A stretch of 64,000 bases of DNA from Takifugu bimaculatus (taxonomy: Eukaryota > Chordata > Actinopteri > Tetraodontiformes > Tetraodontidae), in the NCBI GenBank assembly GCA_004026145.2, contig CP034977.1, positions 95,043 through 159,042 on the forward strand, in the 5' to 3' direction. Below, piece by piece: positions 11,431 to 23,300 of this stretch. Under the pieces are notes generated by a model that was not told where the DNA came from, did no database searches, and was given only the letters and a program-made list of their open reading frames with translations. Made by a program: the position numbers and the translations under genes. The number at the start of each line of letters is the position of its first letter. Position 1 is the stretch's first letter.

Positions 11431-14400
11431 ATGGATGATATTTTTACGCAGTGCCGGGAAGGCAATGCAGTGGCCGTCCGCTTATGGTTGGACAACACCG
11501 AGAATGACCTCAATCAAGGGTGAGATATCTTTTATCGATTCTTGTGTGTATTCTTGTCGGCGGGATGGTTTCAGGATCCCAAATCCCTTTTATCCTATGC
11601 TTTATTCCATATGTAACAATTGTCACACTTTTCCAGGAGAGAGGGTTTTAGAAGTATTTCACTTTCTGTTGCCAGTTCGTCCTGCTTTCCCAAATAATGC
11701 CGTCTCATGCCAAATGCTAATTTCCTCTCCATTTGTACCGGTATCTCACGATCTGTGGAAAAGTCACTTCCACTATAATGGAGCTTGATCGAGCCAGCTT
11801 TGTCGTGCACGCCCAGAGCGCCTTTTTTAAAGTCCCCCGTGAGATTGTGGCCTGCGATTGAACCCGTTTCCTCGTGACTCTGTTTATTTAAAATGTTTGT
11901 CCAGAATGTCAGCACAGTAGTGGAAGAGCGTGACACTGGGCAGGAAGCTGCTATGATGGCAGTCAGTAATGTGTGCAGTTCAGTCAAAAATGCAATTAAA
12001 GTTGTACATTTAATCTTTTTTTTTTAACCTATAATTCCTGCCGAATGGTTTCGAGTGCCCGTCTGAGCTAAGTATCTTCTCTGTTTTCACCCAACACTGG
12101 AACAAAAACCCAAAACACGACCAGTCTAAAAGTGTTGAGAACCCAGGAAGCTTTTTTTCCTGCTGTTTTGTCCTAAATTACAACTGCTGTTGTTTGTTTT
12201 CAGAGAAAGCATATAAAGAAGGCATTCATCATTGCCTCCCTGAGCTTTATTCTCCTCTCCTCCCCCTTCGTCAAACATCTGTTGTGCTGAGATGATGGTT
12301 GAGATTTCAAGAGTAACAGTTTTTAGACAATTATCACAGATATTGGGAGCGCTGCGCTTGCTCTGTGTGCCTTGTTTTAGCATTGACTGTTCTAGGATGG
12401 CTGCAGCGGGCCGGTAACACCTTTACACGAGTCTCATCCATTAGCTGATTGCATGTCAAGTTCCCTGTTTCTAGATGATATGTGTCCTCTGGTGGGTGAA
12501 ACACGCAAGCAAGAATTTGCAGACTACTGCTAAAGCTGCAGCAGAGCTCATCCTGTCGGTGCTTTTGCATGAGCTCTTCAGTGATCTGCGCTGTTCACGC
12601 TGATGTAACACCAAGACTGTGAGTAGTAGTGGAATGCTCAATGACCTTACAAGGAATAACACTCCGACCTCCGGGGAACCATCTACCAAATACCAGGAAG
12701 GAGGAAAGGAGGTTATTGGGAGTTAGATGTGACCAGACAAACGTACGTGTGTGTGTGTGTGTGTGGCTGTTTTTTTTTTCAGGCCTTCAAGTGCCACAGT
12801 AGATCCCATCTTCCCTCCACCTCTGACATGTTTCCGGTATTTGTCTCCCAGTGGTATTAGATATCACCACTCATTTCCCCTCAACACCCCCCCCCCCGTG
12901 CCATGGCTGTAATTAGACAGTTCAACACGCCACTTCCTAAATGATTTGAATATTGTAGTTTTCTTTGGTCTGTACATGGGGGCATTTTATCCTAACACAG
13001 CAGGTTTGCGTGTGTATACAGTGTACAGTGATCCCTCGTTTATCGCGGGAGTTACGTTCCAAAAGTAACACGCGAAAAGTGAAATCCGCGAAGTAGCAAC
13101 TTTATTTTTTTAAATTATTTTACAATGCAATACTGAACTATAGAATGAAACCAAACATCAAAACCTGTTTTAAAGACCAAACTTTGTTTAAAACAATAAT
13201 TTTAATATAGTAATACTGTACAAGGTTGGAAACATTGTCACTCGCGTATTTCACGGTCCCAGCTGTGCCTCTGCGCCCTGACTCCGCTCCGCTGTAGCGT
13301 CTGTTTCTACTGAAGGCGCAGGAGTCTTTCTCCGAGAGAAGAACATTGTTATAGGCAGTTGTTGGCGCTCTTTCTTTTTCTGGGCAAGAAGATTTTTATA
13401 AACGGATATGCCACCTTCAATTATATTTGAGAACTGCAATGAACGACTCATCAAAGGGTCCCATTCTTGTGCCGTGCGCTGAAGTTCAGTGGCCATTCTC
13501 ACCATGGTTGCTAAGCGACCAAGTGTTAGTCCGTCCTCCTCTTTATCAACACGTGTGTCTTCAATTGAAAAAATGCAAACGTAAAGTTGGCAGAATGTAC
13601 AGAAACGAAAACTGTTGACAAGTGAAAAATCAATACAGTACAGCGTCAATATTTTATTTATAGACAACAGTAAAGCCCCTGAGCCAATCAGGATTCAGAG
13701 GCACTGTAAAAAAAAAAAAAAAAAAAATCTGCGAAGCCGCGAAAGATGAACCGCGATATAGCGAGGGATCACTGTATATTCAAAAAGCAATTTTTTATGT
13801 GTATAAGTATATAATCAGCAGTTTGAGTTCACTTTTTATTTAATAAAACTTCTGATGACTTTAGTTTAGACAACGCCTAAATGTTTTCTTGTTATTTCAG
13901 CATAAATTAGGATTTCCTCATCTCGGCTTGGTTTTGTAACGCGGTGTTGATATCGGCGCAGAGACACATGCCGGCGCACTTCCTCAAGCTTTCCCGTCTG
14001 CTAAACTGAGTGCAGACGGCAGGTGGAAGGGCCTGAAATACATGGCCACCACCAGTGGGGAGGAAGGGGGTCAAGAGGAGAAAACCATAGCTTGTGGTTG
14101 TGTGGTCGAAGCGAGCTTAAGGGGGAAATCTTATCCTATAAAAAGAAATGAACACATAGAGAAACCCGAGGCTCAGGCCTGGTTTCTCACTTAATGACCG
14201 AAATTCTCTCAAGTTAGCAGTGACGGCACTTTTAAATAGTAGTTATTAAACTTTCAATTTGTGTGTATTATCTCCTAATTCATCCATGTAGAAGTTAGTG
14301 CTGAACTCGACTTCTCCCTAAAGCTTAATAGAAAACTAATAAAATCACAGGCGTGCTCGGGGAATTGAGTGTGTTGTGCTGGCTCATAAACTCGGCCTAA

Positions 14401-17400
14401 TTAGCTTGTGCGATTTGGCCTTTTGGTCTGACAGGAAGTGGCTCCCACATTAGATCTGGTGTGACAACAGGGCTCTCAGACGCACAGATATACGCTTGTT
14501 GTAGGACTGAGGGGCTCTGTGGGGCCCCCCGATGCTGTTTTGAGCAGAGATCATCTGGGTGTGTGAACAAGCCAGCGACTTGATGGCTGTGGAGGCAGAG
14601 GGTTCAGATTCCAGCTCATTCAATAATACTCCCTCAGTTCTCAGATCACATCATCATGTTGTCCGCCTACTGGAAGAGCGAGGGCCTAACTCGGTCAAAT
14701 GGATGATTTTTATCTGTTTTTCAAAACGACAAATGAGACCCATGTGGGAAGTAGAATGCATCATCAGTCGTGCCCGAATGGTGTAATGGAACAGGAAGTC
14801 TTCTTAAGGACTGCACCAGGAGTGCCCAGAGGTCCTATTCCTCTCTTTTCCAGACGAACCTTTCACCATCATTTTCCACGTGCACTATCCGTCATCCTCG
14901 CTAGGGCGATGAGCCAAAAGCAGCAGCAGTTCCCACCACGGTGCGTCTCAAAGGTCACCCATCATTTGTGCTGATCTCTCCTCGGTAGGGACGACCACGG
15001 CTTCAGCCCTCTGCACTGGGCGTGCCGGGAGGGCCGCTCCAGCGTGGTGGACATGCTCATCATGAGGGGGGCCCGCATCAACGTCATGAACCGGGGCGAT
15101 GACACGCCTCTGCACCTGGCCGCCAGCCACGGACATCGTGACATCGTGGGAAAGGTAGGTTTCCTGTAGAGTGGCGAGCTTACTAATATTTCCCATGATT
15201 AGATATTTCCCATGACTGGAAGTATCAATTTTCTGCATCACCTGCTGGTTTTCTCTGTGGAAAACAAATCGAGTCCATCGATTCCACTGATGAAACAGAT
15301 CTCCTTGGGTAACACGATGACGGATGATTTCAGGTTTGCTTCATAGACTGTTGACATTTTGAAACCACTTAATGATGTAATTATTATCTTGTCTGGTCTT
15401 GAAGTTCCTCCCTCAGCTGGTAGAAGTACAGTTCCTAATATTTGAGTATTTGCAAGTGTTCTATAACACTGTACTTCAGTTGTTTAGTGTAAAATAAACA
15501 CTTGTGGTTATTAATTCAGTTTTATTTTTGGTTTGGTATTCTAGGATTAGGGTACCCAATATAAAAAGGCCAAATACTGCAGACTAAATACACATCGAAT
15601 ATACATTTCCTGTTTGATGGCACCATATACACATACTTTACATACTCACATACTTTTACTGAGCATCGCCCTGCTCAACTACTTTATTTTTTAAGTCATG
15701 CACTACGTGTTATATAGTGCTTCATCACAATTTTTGGATGATTTTTTTCCAATAGAACAGGTCTGGATGTCAAAATACAAGAATGCTATATAGGAAAATG
15801 AAGAATGTGTTCTACTCTGAATCAAGTGACAGCCAGGAGTCTTGTGCAGTGGGCTTTGATGTAGAAAGGCTGCCAGGTATTTTCCAAACATGTATCCACA
15901 GGCAGGGCATATCTCTCCCTAACCCCCCCCCCCTTTTTTTATTTTTGTTTGCAGGCGCCTCTCACTGCCTACATCCCAAACAACCCCTCACCAGCTGTTG
16001 TGGCTTGCATATAATCCCTTGTTTCTATTTCTCTCTAGCTGATCCAATGCAAAGCAGACACAAATGCAGCCAATGAACATGGAAACACACCGCTGCATTA
16101 TGCCTGTTTCTGGGGACAAGACCAAGTGGCTGAGGTGTGTGTGTTTGTGCTCCCCCTGGTGGTGGTTCCAGGTACAGGTCCTTCTGTGCAGTATCTCACC
16201 AATGCTATTTTACTGTGTTCTCCTTAGGATCTTGTGACTAACGGGGCCCAGGTGAGCATCTGTAATAAATATGGAGAAACACCCCTGGACAAGGGCAAAC
16301 CTCACCTGCGTGAAATCCTCAGAGGTATCCCTCCAGAGAGATCGTTAATGTTAACATGCAGATTTGATGGTTCATGTCCATCATTGCCTTTTTTTCCTCC
16401 TCACAGAAAAAGCTGAGAAACTGGGCCAGAGCATGACTAAAATCCCCTTCAAGGACACCTTCTGGAAAGGCACCACCAGAACTCGACCCAGTGAGTCCAT
16501 CGCTGATGCATAAACCGCCTCATAGGGCGACCACATTCCAGTAATGTGATTGTTTTCTTCACCCCAACTAAATTTTGTTTTAATTTTCAAGGAAACGGTA
16601 CTTTGAACAAACACGCTGGGATTGACTACAAACAGCTCTCTCTTCTGGCCAGGATAAATGAAAACCAGTCTGGGGAGGTACGTCGGTTACTCTGGATAAT
16701 GTGTCTGATTGTAGAGCTGCGCCACCTCATTTTTCTCTGCGTGTGTTTCCCACTGGAAGCTGTGGCAGGGGCGCTGGCAGGGGAACGAAATCGTCGTTAA
16801 AATGCTGAAAGTCCGCGACTGGACAACGAGGAAGAGCCGAGACTTCAACGAGGAGTACCCCAAACTCAGGTTCTTGTTTGATCCTGACTTTTGTGACCCT
16901 CCTGTCCTTTGTGTGTCTGTGTTGCATTGAAACAACCTTTATGTGTTATGTCTGTCGCATCTCATTCGAGTTGTGTGTCTCCCACTTTTTCCGGGTGTCT
17001 CCTTGGCTGTCCTTCCATCCCCCCTCCCTCCCAGGATATTTTCCCACCCAAATGTCCTGCCTATGTTGGGAGCATGTCAGTCTCCTCCTGCCCCCCACCC
17101 CATCATCATCACACACTGGATGCCATATGGCTCCCTCTACAACGTCCTGCATGAAGGCACCAGTGAGTACTTTGACTCCGAGGACAGTGTGTTGTCTCGT
17201 CGGCTGCTGAATTAAAGGTCTGCCTGAGTGGATTAACTTTTGCCTCTCGTCCTCCTGTCAGACTTTGTCGTGGACCAGACGCAGGCAGTGAAGTTTGCCC
17301 TGGACATTGCCTGTGGAATGGCCTTTTTACACACGCTTGAACCAATGATCCCTCGTCACTATCTCAACAGCAAGAGTGTGATGGTGAGAATCAAAACGGC

Positions 17401-18250
17401 TCATAACAGCCACAAGTCGCTCAGCATAGAACTGCACTACAGCATCGTTACTTGTGCTCACAGATAGATGAAGACATGACAGCCAGGATCAGCATGGCGG
17501 ACGTCAAATTCTCCTTCCAGTGTCCCGGCAGGATGTACTCGCCTGCATGGGTGGCCCCCGAGGGTAGGCATCCGTCACGCAGCACAGATCCAGAGTGGCA
17601 GCTGAGCCGCTCAGTGATGGATGCACAGAAGTCCAGACAGTTGCAGAAACAGACATAATCTGCTGATGGCTTCCTCTTGCGTAACAGTAAAATGGGAAAC
17701 ATAATTCGATTAGTGAGCATGAAAATAACCAGGGAACCACGGTAACGGGGGATTGCATGGTCGCAAGGTCACATGCGGAGGCAGCAGACCTCCCTGCGTC
17801 CCACTGTCAGTACTTTTTGCTCACACTGGTTGATTCCTGTGACCTGTAGCTCTGCAGAAGAAGCCCGAGGAGATCAACCGTCGGTCAGCAGACATGTGGA
17901 GCTTTGCTATCCTGCTGTGGGAGCTGGTCACCAGAGAGGTGCCGTTTGCTGACCTGTCTAACATGGAAATCGGCATGAAGGTCAGCACGATTTATTTTCG
18001 GCTAATAAAATGACAAATTGGTAGTGAGGACCATTGTTTTATCCAGAATAACTCCGGCTTTGTCCTACGTTTCTGAAGTCTTGTCTGTTTTGGTCCTCAG
18101 GTGGCCCTTGAAGGTTTGAGGCCCACCATCCCTCCTGGCATATCGCCCCATATTTGCAAGCTGATGAAGATATGCATGAATGAAGACCCGGCAAAGAGGC
18201 CTAAATTCGACATGATTGTGCCAATTCTGGACAAAATGCAGGACAAATGA
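11431..18250 (+). CDS. ilk: Integrin-linked kinase (pseudokinase scaffold)
   Basis: Twelve coding exons: 11431-11519, 14989-15154, 16039-16134, 16228-16324, 16407-16490, 16592-16677, 16760-16869, 17035-17162, 17262-17383, 17464-17563, 17850-17980 and 18101-18250. They sum to 1359 nt, which is 452 codons plus stop, the same length as human ILK, with no frame problem. The start [16 protein letters not shown] is the ILK N-terminus. Ankyrin repeats follow ([43 protein letters not shown]), then a linker, then the kinase-like domain. The domain has the VAIK-type lysine in VVKMLKVRD and the APE-like WVAPEAL. The catalytic loop is degenerate ([11 protein letters not shown] replaces HRD) and DVK replaces DFG, which are the known pseudokinase features. 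ILK binds PINCH, parvin and integrin beta tails at focal adhesions. Intron 2 (11520-14988) is unusually long and carries a DNA transposon. Confidence 0.97.
12743..12763. repeat. (TG)n microsatellite in ilk intron 2
   Basis: About nine TG units, slightly interrupted at the start (ACGTACG), followed by a T homopolymer. A run of nine or more C lies at about 12888-12898. Confidence 0.8.
13026..13774 (-). mobile_element. Pogo/Tigger-type (Tc1-mariner superfamily) DNA transposon, internally deleted
   Basis: The 749-bp element has terminal inverted repeats beginning CAGTGATCCCTCG. The left end reads on through TTTATCGCGG; the right end, on the other strand, reads on through CTATATCGCGG. It is flanked by TA duplications at 13024-13025 and 13775-13776. 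The TIR resembles Tigger elements (CAGGCATACCTCG...). The interior keeps only a C-terminal piece of a transposase-like frame on the minus strand. An A homopolymer of about 19 nt lies near the right end. The length and missing DDE core make it a non-autonomous derivative. Confidence 0.85.
13251..13667 (-). pseudogene. Transposase C-terminal remnant with PIP box
   Basis: The open stretch, 138 codons with the stop just inside the left half of the element, has no DDE catalytic core. Its C-terminal part contains QLPITMFF, which fits the PCNA-interacting (PIP) consensus Qxx(I/L/M)xx(F/Y)(F/Y). It is preceded by a basic KKKER stretch. Pogo-family transposases are known to carry a C-terminal PCNA-binding motif, so this supports the family assignment. 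The N-terminal half of the frame probably reads through non-coding sequence. Confidence 0.6.
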
Positions 18251-18443
18251 ACTTCCCTCCTGTGCCTGAACATCTCATCCCAGTTGGTGGTGTGGTGCTT
18301 ACCAGTATTGCCTTAAACTCCTCCACTGCTGCTGCATTCAAGGCCACTGTAGCTCCTGCTTCTGAGACAAATACAGCGGCTACTCGCATTATTCCCGTCT
18401 TTTTTGATCCACCATTTCTGCATCTTGGATGAGTTCAGTCAGA

Positions 18444-18449
18444 AATAAA
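18444..18449 (+). terminator. ilk: Poly(A) signal of ilk
   Basis: Canonical AATAAA 194 bp after the ilk stop codon, followed by T/G-rich sequence. Confidence 0.6.
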
Positions 18450-19572
18450 CGGTGCAGGTCAACATTGCTGTTGTACTTCACAGATGTTCCCGTCCCTTTT
18501 TTGGGGGGCGGGGGCTCATCATGGGTAGGAAAAGTAAGAATTCTTCATTTGTTAATCGACATCTAAGCTTGTCTCTGTGGGGAAAATGCTCGTCGGCAGC
18601 AAAACGTGTGTAAGCATGACAAATCAATGTGTGTTGTACAGCTTTGCAGTGTGATTTAAAAAATAGAGCGTGACCTCTGCTCAGTATAACCTGCTGTCAG
18701 TGATGAAATGGAACCGACCGCAGCACAAGTGCTTTTCCCTGACGACTACTATAAAATGCCTTTTTAGAGCCTTTTGTTGAACGCAATACTGTAATTAACT
18801 AGATTGCTGTAATCTAGTTTGTTTCTTTGTGTTTTCATTTTTGATTTTTACACTTTTATCAGCTTCTGTGTCAGAAAAGGGTCGTTTTGTTGCTCAGTAT
18901 TCATGCTAATCCATCGAGTTGTGCCAGGAATGAATATTGTGGTCGGACTGTAATTTATTGATATCAAAGGTACAGTTTTAATAGTTTTGTTGCTTTTTCC
19001 CCTCACTCTGATGACGGGACATCAGCTGTTACCATCCCTCATGTCATTGCCTCATTTATCTTTGTTCTTTTCTATTACTTTTAACATACCAGTCTATTTT
19101 TCCCTCTTTCCCAGTATCAACTGGGCCTCCACCAGCTTGCTCGTTTGTGCCGAATCACAGTTTGAAGCCAAAATCAAGAATGACTATAAACAAATGTATT
19201 TATACAGAATTATATTAAAAAGAAAAAAAAAATTAAACACTCAGAGTTTTTACTTGGCATTGAATATTTTTATGAAAATGAGGTTTTCATGGGAAGGAAT
19301 TGCAAAATATTGGTATAATACAAAAATCTTGATATACACATTTAATCATTTAAAAAAAAGTTATTTATTTTCATCCCATACGAGTTGTTTATGATGGCAG
19401 ACTTTAATCCATCCGAACGAGGAAAAAAAGTTTTCTTGCTTATCAAAACTAGCGTGCGAATAGTGGATCATTAGCATAAACGCGCGCATGAATCACGCAT
19501 CACTCGCTATCAGCAGCATGGAATTTAACCGCAGGATATTGACAGCCTGCACCACTGGATGGTTTTATCCAG

Positions 19573-19597
19573 AATAACTCCGACTAAAGGAGTTATT
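19573..19597. repeat. Perfect hairpin upstream of apbb1
   Basis: AATAACTCC, a 7-nt loop, then GGAGTTATT. The left arm belongs to a 21-bp sequence (19562-19582) that is repeated exactly at 18036-18056 in the last ilk intron. Confidence 0.7.
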
Positions 19598-19639
19598 TTG
19601 ACCAGCTGCGCTCCTACTCCTTCCTGCCTGTGACGCTCA

Positions 19640-19779
19640 TCCGTGACGCAGTTCGTCCTCCATCAGCGTCCATCAAACCGCCTAGTAACACAGCGAGCTC
19701 TCACGACCCACGGAAACATGTAGTCTGGCGAGCGTTGGCTGCTGAGAGAATTTAGACTCAAGGAGGACTTGTGGAGCTG
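19640..19779 (+). other. apbb1: Putative 5' untranslated first exon of apbb1
   Basis: The stretch ends at the consensus donor GTGAGT (19780). The next exon begins at about 20283 after a CCATAG acceptor. The left end is unknown. The intron holds a CpG-rich segment at about 19880-19920 (ACGACGACGGCGGCCATGG) that could be an alternative start region. Confidence 0.4.
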
Positions 19780-20291
19780 GTGAGTCCAGAAATTGTTGTC
19801 TATAAATCAGTGTCAGAGTGCTGGTTTTCATTTATCCTCCCCCTCTTAAACGGTGGCTAGCCTGGGAGCTAACGTTAGCCTAGCCAAAATGACGACGACG
19901 GCGGCCATGGCGGATAGAGTCCGTTATTTCTCGCTGCGATGGTGACACGTAGTTGGAGAGACGTTTGGATATAGATGCTAGATTTTCGGTGGATTAAATT
20001 GCAAATATTGTGCAGGGGGTCACAATCGGCCCGTTGTCGAGCGTCGTCTCGGGAGGTAAAATGGCCTGCAGGCAAATGGAAGGTGGACAGCTTAAGACTG
20101 CCTCAGATTCCATTTAAAATTCCGTTTGGTTCGAGTTTTGTTCTTATCTAGGATATAATCCGTGACAACAGCGCCAGTTGACAATCTTCAAACCCTTGCC
20201 TGAACATTTGGTAGCAAGTTAATGTTATGCTAAGCTAGCACGGATGGTCTGGTAAACACGGTTCAATGTCTTTCTTCCATAGAACACTTTT

Positions 20292-20318
20292 ATGGAACGT
20301 TACCATGGGTGGCCATGA
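20292..20318 (+). CDS. Upstream ORF overlapping the apbb1 start codon
   Basis: An ATG 13 nt before the main start opens an 8-codon frame (MERYHGWP) that ends with a TGA at 20316. It runs out of frame across the main ATG at 20305. If the leader exon starts at 20283 as proposed, ribosomes meet this ATG first. A repressive role is inference. Confidence 0.4.
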   Translation: MERYHGWP

Positions 20319-23300
20319 TGATGACGATGTGTCATATGTTGTGAATAAACAAAAACAAGACGAGGACCTAAAGAACAAGCTGAATGAGAGCAACCACTGG
20401 TGCGACCAGGAGACCACCGGCAACAATGCCAAGTGGGTCAAAGAAGGCCAGAACCAGCTGAGGAAAGTAGCCGAGACCCAACAAGACCAGGATCTCAACT
20501 GCAACATCAGCCAGAATGGAAATCAGGAAGACTTCCCCAATCAGACCAGCACTCAGGAAGAACAGCAGGGAAACGAGGAGCGAACCAAGTCTCCCAAAAG
20601 AGCAATGACAGGAGGTCTCAGCCAGGAGTCCAAGAACATCCTGAACGACCCGCTGCTGATCGACACTCTGGAGTCCACAGAAGAGAAGGACAAGGAGAGG
20701 GAAGAAGACGGCAAAGAGAAGGAAGGGACGGCGGACGAAGACGAGACGTCGGGCGACGGCGGCGGAGAGGCAGAGCCCCGGGCCCACGCGGAGTCTCAGA
20801 AGGAGGGCAGCGTTTTGGGGAGGAACGCTTGCCTCCTCTTCTCCAACCTGAACGGGACGCCCAATGAGGAAGAGTCCTTCTGGCCTGCGCTGTCTCAGGA
20901 CACCACAGCTGACAGCTCTCCCAACGACAGCAGAGGTAACCCGCAGCTCAAATATCCCTTTTTGTCCGCGGAATTCAGACTGCTGTGAAATATTGTGCCG
21001 AAATCCCCACGCGGGGCTGCATCCTACTACGGTAATATTGACCGGAACGGCACCATAGCCGTGCAGCAGAGAGCACAAATAAGCGGTTGAAATAGTGTCC
21101 TCCAGAGAGCAGGAGGCCGTGAGGCGTTCTCCAGCAGATGCATGGGTTTCTGTCAATATGATAAAAGTGCAGTTATAGAGCAGACGGTTGTAAATTAAAT
21201 GAGCTTTTTAGCCATAAAACATGCAGCTGCTGCAGACAGAGAATGACAGACAGACGCTGCAGCCTGTGGTTGCTGTAGTTATAGATGAGTTATTACCTGG
21301 CTGTTATAATGCTTGGAAATGAGAGGCTTTCATGTGGAGAACGGCTCAGCAGGATTCAGCCTCTCATTTCTGGACAACCTGCAGGGTAATTAGCTAATGT
21401 GCTGCCTTCACATTCATCTGATTCACGAATACAATTCAATTGGAAGCGGCTATAATTGTTGTAGCTTAACTAGCTCGCATGACACATTGATGCAAAGCTG
21501 GGTTTTATAACTGCTTTATTTTTACCTTCTGCTTCACAGAGTCCTTCTGGGACTCCAGTGCATTTGAGACGGACACAGACCTGCCCGCGGGATGGATGAG
21601 GGTGAGAGATACTTCTGGCACGTACTACTGGCACATCCCCACGGGCACCACGCAGTGGGAGCCCCCCTCGCCTCTGGGGAAAGTCGGGGACTCCATGATG
21701 TCTTCGACAATGTCTCTGGAGACGACCCCCTGCGAGGAGCCTGACGTGAGTTTAGCGGCATGTTTCCCTTGCAGTTTGATGTCAGCCAGGAAACGCTGAC
21801 TGCTGTTGGATTTTCCAGGAATCCTGGGCTCAGCTTTCCAGCACTGATGAGGGAGCTGGTGAAATGGACCAGTGGAAGGTAAATATCCAGGCTTCAGCAG
21901 CCGAGGCCTTTTGGTTTAAACATACTCACGCGGCTGTGAAAGGACTGCTCTTGAACCGCTCCCTGTTGAGCTGCGCTTGTTGAAAATTCCATTCTTCAAC
22001 TTGTTTCTTATCTGGATCTTCTCAGGAAGAGGGAGAGGTTGCGTCTGACCAGAGTTTGAAGGAGTTTGAAGGCGCGACTCTGCGTTACGCTTCAATCAAC
22101 CTGAAGTATGCTCCGCACAAGCTGTTATTGATCATTGAAAACCGGGCTGATTTTGTCAGCTAATGGTGGCTCTTTCCTGTCCCCCCCCCCCACCCCATGA
22201 ACCGTTGCAGCTATAACTGCTCTCAGTCTGAGGAGGACGAGAAGATCGCCCCACTCGGCATGGATTTAGAAACCAAGGTAAACACGCTGCCCTTTTCGGG
22301 CTTTGATCATCCTCCGCCTGCACTCTGCTCATTTTCTGCGCCTTTGCTCTGTCAGTGTTTTGCCGTGCGTTCCCTGGGCTGGGTGGAGATGTCTGAGGAA
22401 GACATGGCTCCTGGCAAGAGCAGCGTCGCTGTCAACAACTGCATCAGACAGCTTTCTTATCACAAACACAACCTGCACGACACGGCTGGCATCTGGGGAG
22501 AGGTGAGAGGGCTTACTGGCAGCCTTTAGAGGCTTTAAATATCTGGGTTTCTACATCTGTGTGTGTGTTATGGCAGGGTAAGGACATGCTGCTGGTGCTG
22601 GAAAATGACACAATGAAGCTGATTGACCCACTGGGCCAGAATCTGCTTCACGCTCAGCCCATCGGCAGCATCCGTGTATGGGGTGTTGGCAGAGACAACG
22701 GCAGGTCAGTGTCTCAGTTTAAATGCAGATGAACACAAAATTTGATGTATTATTCCAGTGACGTAGCGCAAGTAAAAACCTGAAATTACAGAGCTGCAGC
22801 AGAGTAACTAATTACCAGCACAATAATTAATTCTACTCTGTTTTTGAGTTTTCTTCCATTCGTTACTGAGCCTTTGCCTTTCATAATCTCCCAATTACTC
22901 ATGACTCACAAGTCTGGTATTGTTTAAGGAGTGTGTCCCGATAAGTATAGTGTACCTGTGTGTTGTCTCAAGATTGTGCGCTGCTGCCCTCTTCTGGACA
23001 TTGAACGACATTACAGCTAAAGTGAACATGACGTCTGCCTGTTTGCTGTCTCAGTTTCCACTAACATTGTCTTTTTTCCCCCCCTTCATGCTGCGTTTTC
23101 TCTCATGAGCAGGGAAAGGTATACATTAATGATTCCGTTTAAGTGGTATTAAAACTGTTGCGTCATGCTTTGCTGGCAGAGGTCAGAGCAAAAGTAACCT
23201 TTTCATTTTTTTTTTTCTTACAAACAGGGATTTTGCGTATGTTGCTCGTGACAACTTGACCCAAGTTCTGAAGTGTCACTGTTTTCCGCTGTGACTCCCC

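Larger units (their letters stand above)
18251..19639. other. ilk 3'UTR and ilk-apbb1 intergenic region
   Basis: A poly(A) signal AATAAA lies at 18444-18449, giving a 3'UTR of about 200 bp. The rest is AT-rich, with no supported gene. No taf10-like coding sequence is visible on either strand. A perfect 9-bp stem hairpin lies at 19573-19597. Confidence 0.55.

Noticed and set aside
13026..13774. Reading the transposase-like tail as a host gene
   Set aside because: It lies wholly between TIRs with TA duplications and lacks a catalytic core.
20368..21156. 262-codon open frame on the minus strand
   Set aside because: Antisense to apbb1 exon 2, whose biased codon use leaves the opposite strand open; no family motif.
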